DNA of 42,287 nt from an uncultured bacterium (GTDB lineage Bacteria > Planctomycetota > UBA1135 > GCA-002686595): positions 1-42,287 of the forward strand of contig CAJQPT010000131.1 of assembly GCA_905480285.1 (NCBI GenBank), written 5' to 3'. Below are positions 40,612-42,287 of the stretch, piece after piece (position 1 is the first letter of the stretch; every line of letters begins with the position of its first letter). The notes beneath the pieces are model-generated. The model did not search any database, was not told the DNA's origin, and saw only the letters and a program-made list of their open reading frames with translations. Made by a program: the position numbers and the translations under genes.

Positions 40612-42287
40612 AGCGAGCCTCGAGGTCCTCGGTGACCACGGTCATGAACTCGACGAAGGGCGACCAGTCCTTGATGGTCCCACCCTTGAAGCGGCCGAGC
40701 TCCTCCTCGGAGGAGGGGTCCACCGCCACGTAGATGGGCTGGGCGGGGCTGCCCGCGAGGGTTTCGATCAGGCCCGCGATGCGCTCGCGGAGCGCGAGGT
40801 CGTGGGCGTCCGAGTGGAGCCGGGCCTCGACCCAGCGTTGCTTGAGGGCGCGGACTTCAGGCTTGGGGAAGATGGAGACCTCCATCTTGCGGCAGACCAC
40901 TCATGTGTGGCCGGTGAAGTTCACCAGCACACCCAGCCCCCGTTCACGCGCGACCCTGAGGGCCAGGTCGTAGTCGTCCACCACCACCAGCGAGCCTCCC
41001 TGTCGCTTCACTCCTGCGGGAAGGGCCTGGCTGCTGCCGCCGCTGACGACCTCGGCCTTGTGGGTCTCCACGAGGCCCCGGGAGTACTCGGGAGGCGGCG
41101 CCATGGCCGACATGATCGTCTCGTCGAGGTGGTAACCGAGGACGCCCATGAAGCAGTAGGCGGAGCCGATCAGGGTGACCAGGCCGCCGCAGAGCCGGCC
41201 CGGTCCGATCTCCCCGTCCGGGGACTCGCCCTTCAGGTTGATGCGGCCGAACAGGTACATGGCCGCGGCGAGGCCGATGGCCGCCCACATCATCAGGAAG
41301 ACCTCGCGCGGCAGCCAGCCGGCCTGCAGGGCGATGTCCGCGTTGGAGAAGAACTTCAGCGCCGCCGCGAGCTCCACGAAGCCCATGAAGACCTTGAGCG
41401 TGTTCATCCATCCGCCAGCGGAGGGGATCGCGCTCAGGCGGCTGGGGATCAGCGCCAGGACGACGAACGGCGCTGCCATGGTCGCGCCGAACACCCCCAT
41501 GCCGATCACGATTCGCATCACGCCGCCGCTGGCGCCGGCGGCGATCAGGGTGCCGACGAAGGGACCGGTGCAGGTGAAGCTCGTGATCACCAGGGTCAGG
41601 CCCATGAGGAAGACCCCGTAGATCCCGCCCGTGCCGCTGGCCTTGCCCGCGGCACCCATGAGGAACTGGGGCGGGTTGAGCGTGATCGCACCGAAGAGCG
41701 CCAGGGCGAAGACCACGAACAGGACGCCGATGAACAGGTTCGTCACGTAGTGCGTGGCGAAGGGCACCAGCAGGGGCCCGGCGAGGACCCCTAGCAGCAC
41801 GAACATCAGCACGATCCCGAGCCCGTACACCGAGGCGAGCAGGAGCGCGTTGCCGCCCTTCTCGTCCGCCTGCTTGGTGAAGAAGGAGATCGTGATGGGG
41901 ATCATCGGGTAGGTGCAGGGCATCAGCAGGGTGAAGAGCCCCGCGCCGATGGCCAGCAGGATGAACTCCAGCAGCCCGTCGCTCTCGGTCTCCTGGCCGA
42001 AGGAGCGCTTCTCGCCATCCTCCACCGGGGCCTCGATCGTGGGCGTCGACTCCGCCGCGCCGACGACCGCCCCGGCGTCGGTCTCGGTGTCGGTCTCGGC
42101 GTCAGTGCCAGTGCCAGTGCCAGTGCCACTACCGGCATCGGGAACAGCGCCAGGTTCCGTGGCTGCCCCTGCGCCGCCGCTGGCCGCCTGCGGGAGCGTC
42201 CATGTGGCGAAGGCCGCCGCGAACAGTGCGTCCGAGCCGGACCCCACGACCTCGATGCCGGAGAATTTCACCGGGAGGCAGGCGCCG
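40610..42287 (-). CDS. dsbD: Thiol:disulfide interchange protein DsbD with in-frame UGA at the first CxxC cysteine (probable selenoprotein; 5' end outside window)
   Basis: DsbD passes electrons from cytoplasmic thioredoxin across the inner membrane to periplasmic thiol proteins. The frame is open to the right edge, so the N-terminus is missing; the visible start ...ACLPVKFSG fits the end of the periplasmic alpha domain. A Thr/Gly/Asp/Glu linker follows, then about eight membrane segments with the transmembrane cysteines in MPCTYP (41915-41917) and FTCTGP (41570-41572). The C-terminal thioredoxin domain reads VNFTGHT-UGA-VVCRKMEVSIF, where the family has T-C-x-x-C-RKME. The UGA (40901-40903) thus replaces exactly the first catalytic cysteine, and the frame continues 97 codons to the natural end. 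A SECIS-like hairpin follows. Gene finders would split it at 40900/40901. A nonsense mutation or sequencing error is the alternative. Confidence 0.88.
40869..40888 (-). promoter_or_regulatory. Candidate bacterial SECIS element in dsbD
   Basis: On the minus strand AAGAUGG (40888-40882) and CCAUCUU (40875-40869) form a perfect 7-bp stem around the hexaloop AGGUCU (40881-40876). The loop begins 19 bases after the UGA. Both the loop sequence and the distance resemble the E. coli fdhF SECIS as I recall it (AGGUCU, about 17 bases from UGA), where loop G and U are bound by SelB. Confidence 0.75.
42103..42126 (+). repeat. Six-base tandem repeat in the dsbD linker
   Basis: Four perfect copies of CAGTGC (GCACTG on the coding strand) encode a Gly-Thr repeat between the periplasmic and membrane domains of DsbD. 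Copy number could vary by slippage without changing frame. Confidence 0.85.

Noticed and set aside
40610-40900. Separate 96-residue gene starting at the GTG at 40900
   Set aside because: It begins in the middle of a thioredoxin active site and is in frame with dsbD across a UGA; a single selenoprotein explains it better.
40901-40903. dsbD as a pseudogene with a nonsense mutation
   Set aside because: The UGA hits only the first catalytic cysteine, the downstream frame is intact and conserved, and a SECIS-like hairpin follows at the right distance. It cannot be fully excluded from sequence alone.

Overview
The window is about 42 kb of very GC-rich bacterial chromosome. It most resembles a member of the Planctomycetota. 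The pointers are a secreted multihaem cytochrome paired with a beta-propeller/ThuA protein, a formylglycine-type sulfatase, a Calx-beta metalloprotease lipoprotein, a DUF3500 protein, a heptose isomerase (an LPS-type envelope), and a flagellar locus with sigma-54 promoters. This placement is an inference from gene content.

Layout. 1-4701 (minus): a ThuA/propeller protein that runs off the left edge, overlapped by a five-CXXCH cytochrome. 4702-5091: a gene-free stretch with two strong hairpins. 5092-8273 (plus): ispG, then an OmpR-type response regulator and its histidine kinase. 8394-14473 (plus): hemE-hemN-hemY-hemX-like-hemA. 14698-18789 (plus): a DUF3500 protein, then hemC-hemD-hemL. 18838-20204 (plus): gmhA and an M14 peptidase lipoprotein. 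20300-35432 (minus): a flagellar hook/rod locus in two units, fliK-flgD-flgE and flgF-flgG-flgA-flgH-flgI-flgJ-flgN-flgK-flgL followed by a FliE-like gene and a GNAT gene. A methyltransferase gene sits between the two units. 35533-36219 (minus): rpiA. 36317-40577 (plus): the sulfatase and the metalloprotease lipoprotein. 40610-42287 (minus): dsbD, cut by the right edge.

Functionally, the haem genes supply nearly the whole route from glutamyl-tRNA to protoporphyrin; hemB and a ferrochelatase are not in the window. Haem is also what the multihaem cytochrome needs, and DsbD usually supplies reductant for periplasmic thiol chemistry. The flagellar locus encodes hook-length control, hook cap, hook, distal rod, P- and L-rings, hook-associated proteins and their chaperone.

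Three observations stand out. (1) dsbD has an in-frame UGA exactly at the first cysteine of the thioredoxin CxxC motif. It is followed 12 bases later by a hairpin whose loop reads AGGUCU, the apical loop I recall for the E. coli fdhF SECIS element, so this looks like a selenocysteine-containing DsbD. (2) At least six genes have a TANNNT hexamer exactly six bases before the start codon, and others have seven to nine, the signature of leaderless transcription. (3) The two sigma-54 sites found, before fliK and flgF, are also placed so that transcription would begin one or two bases before the start codon.
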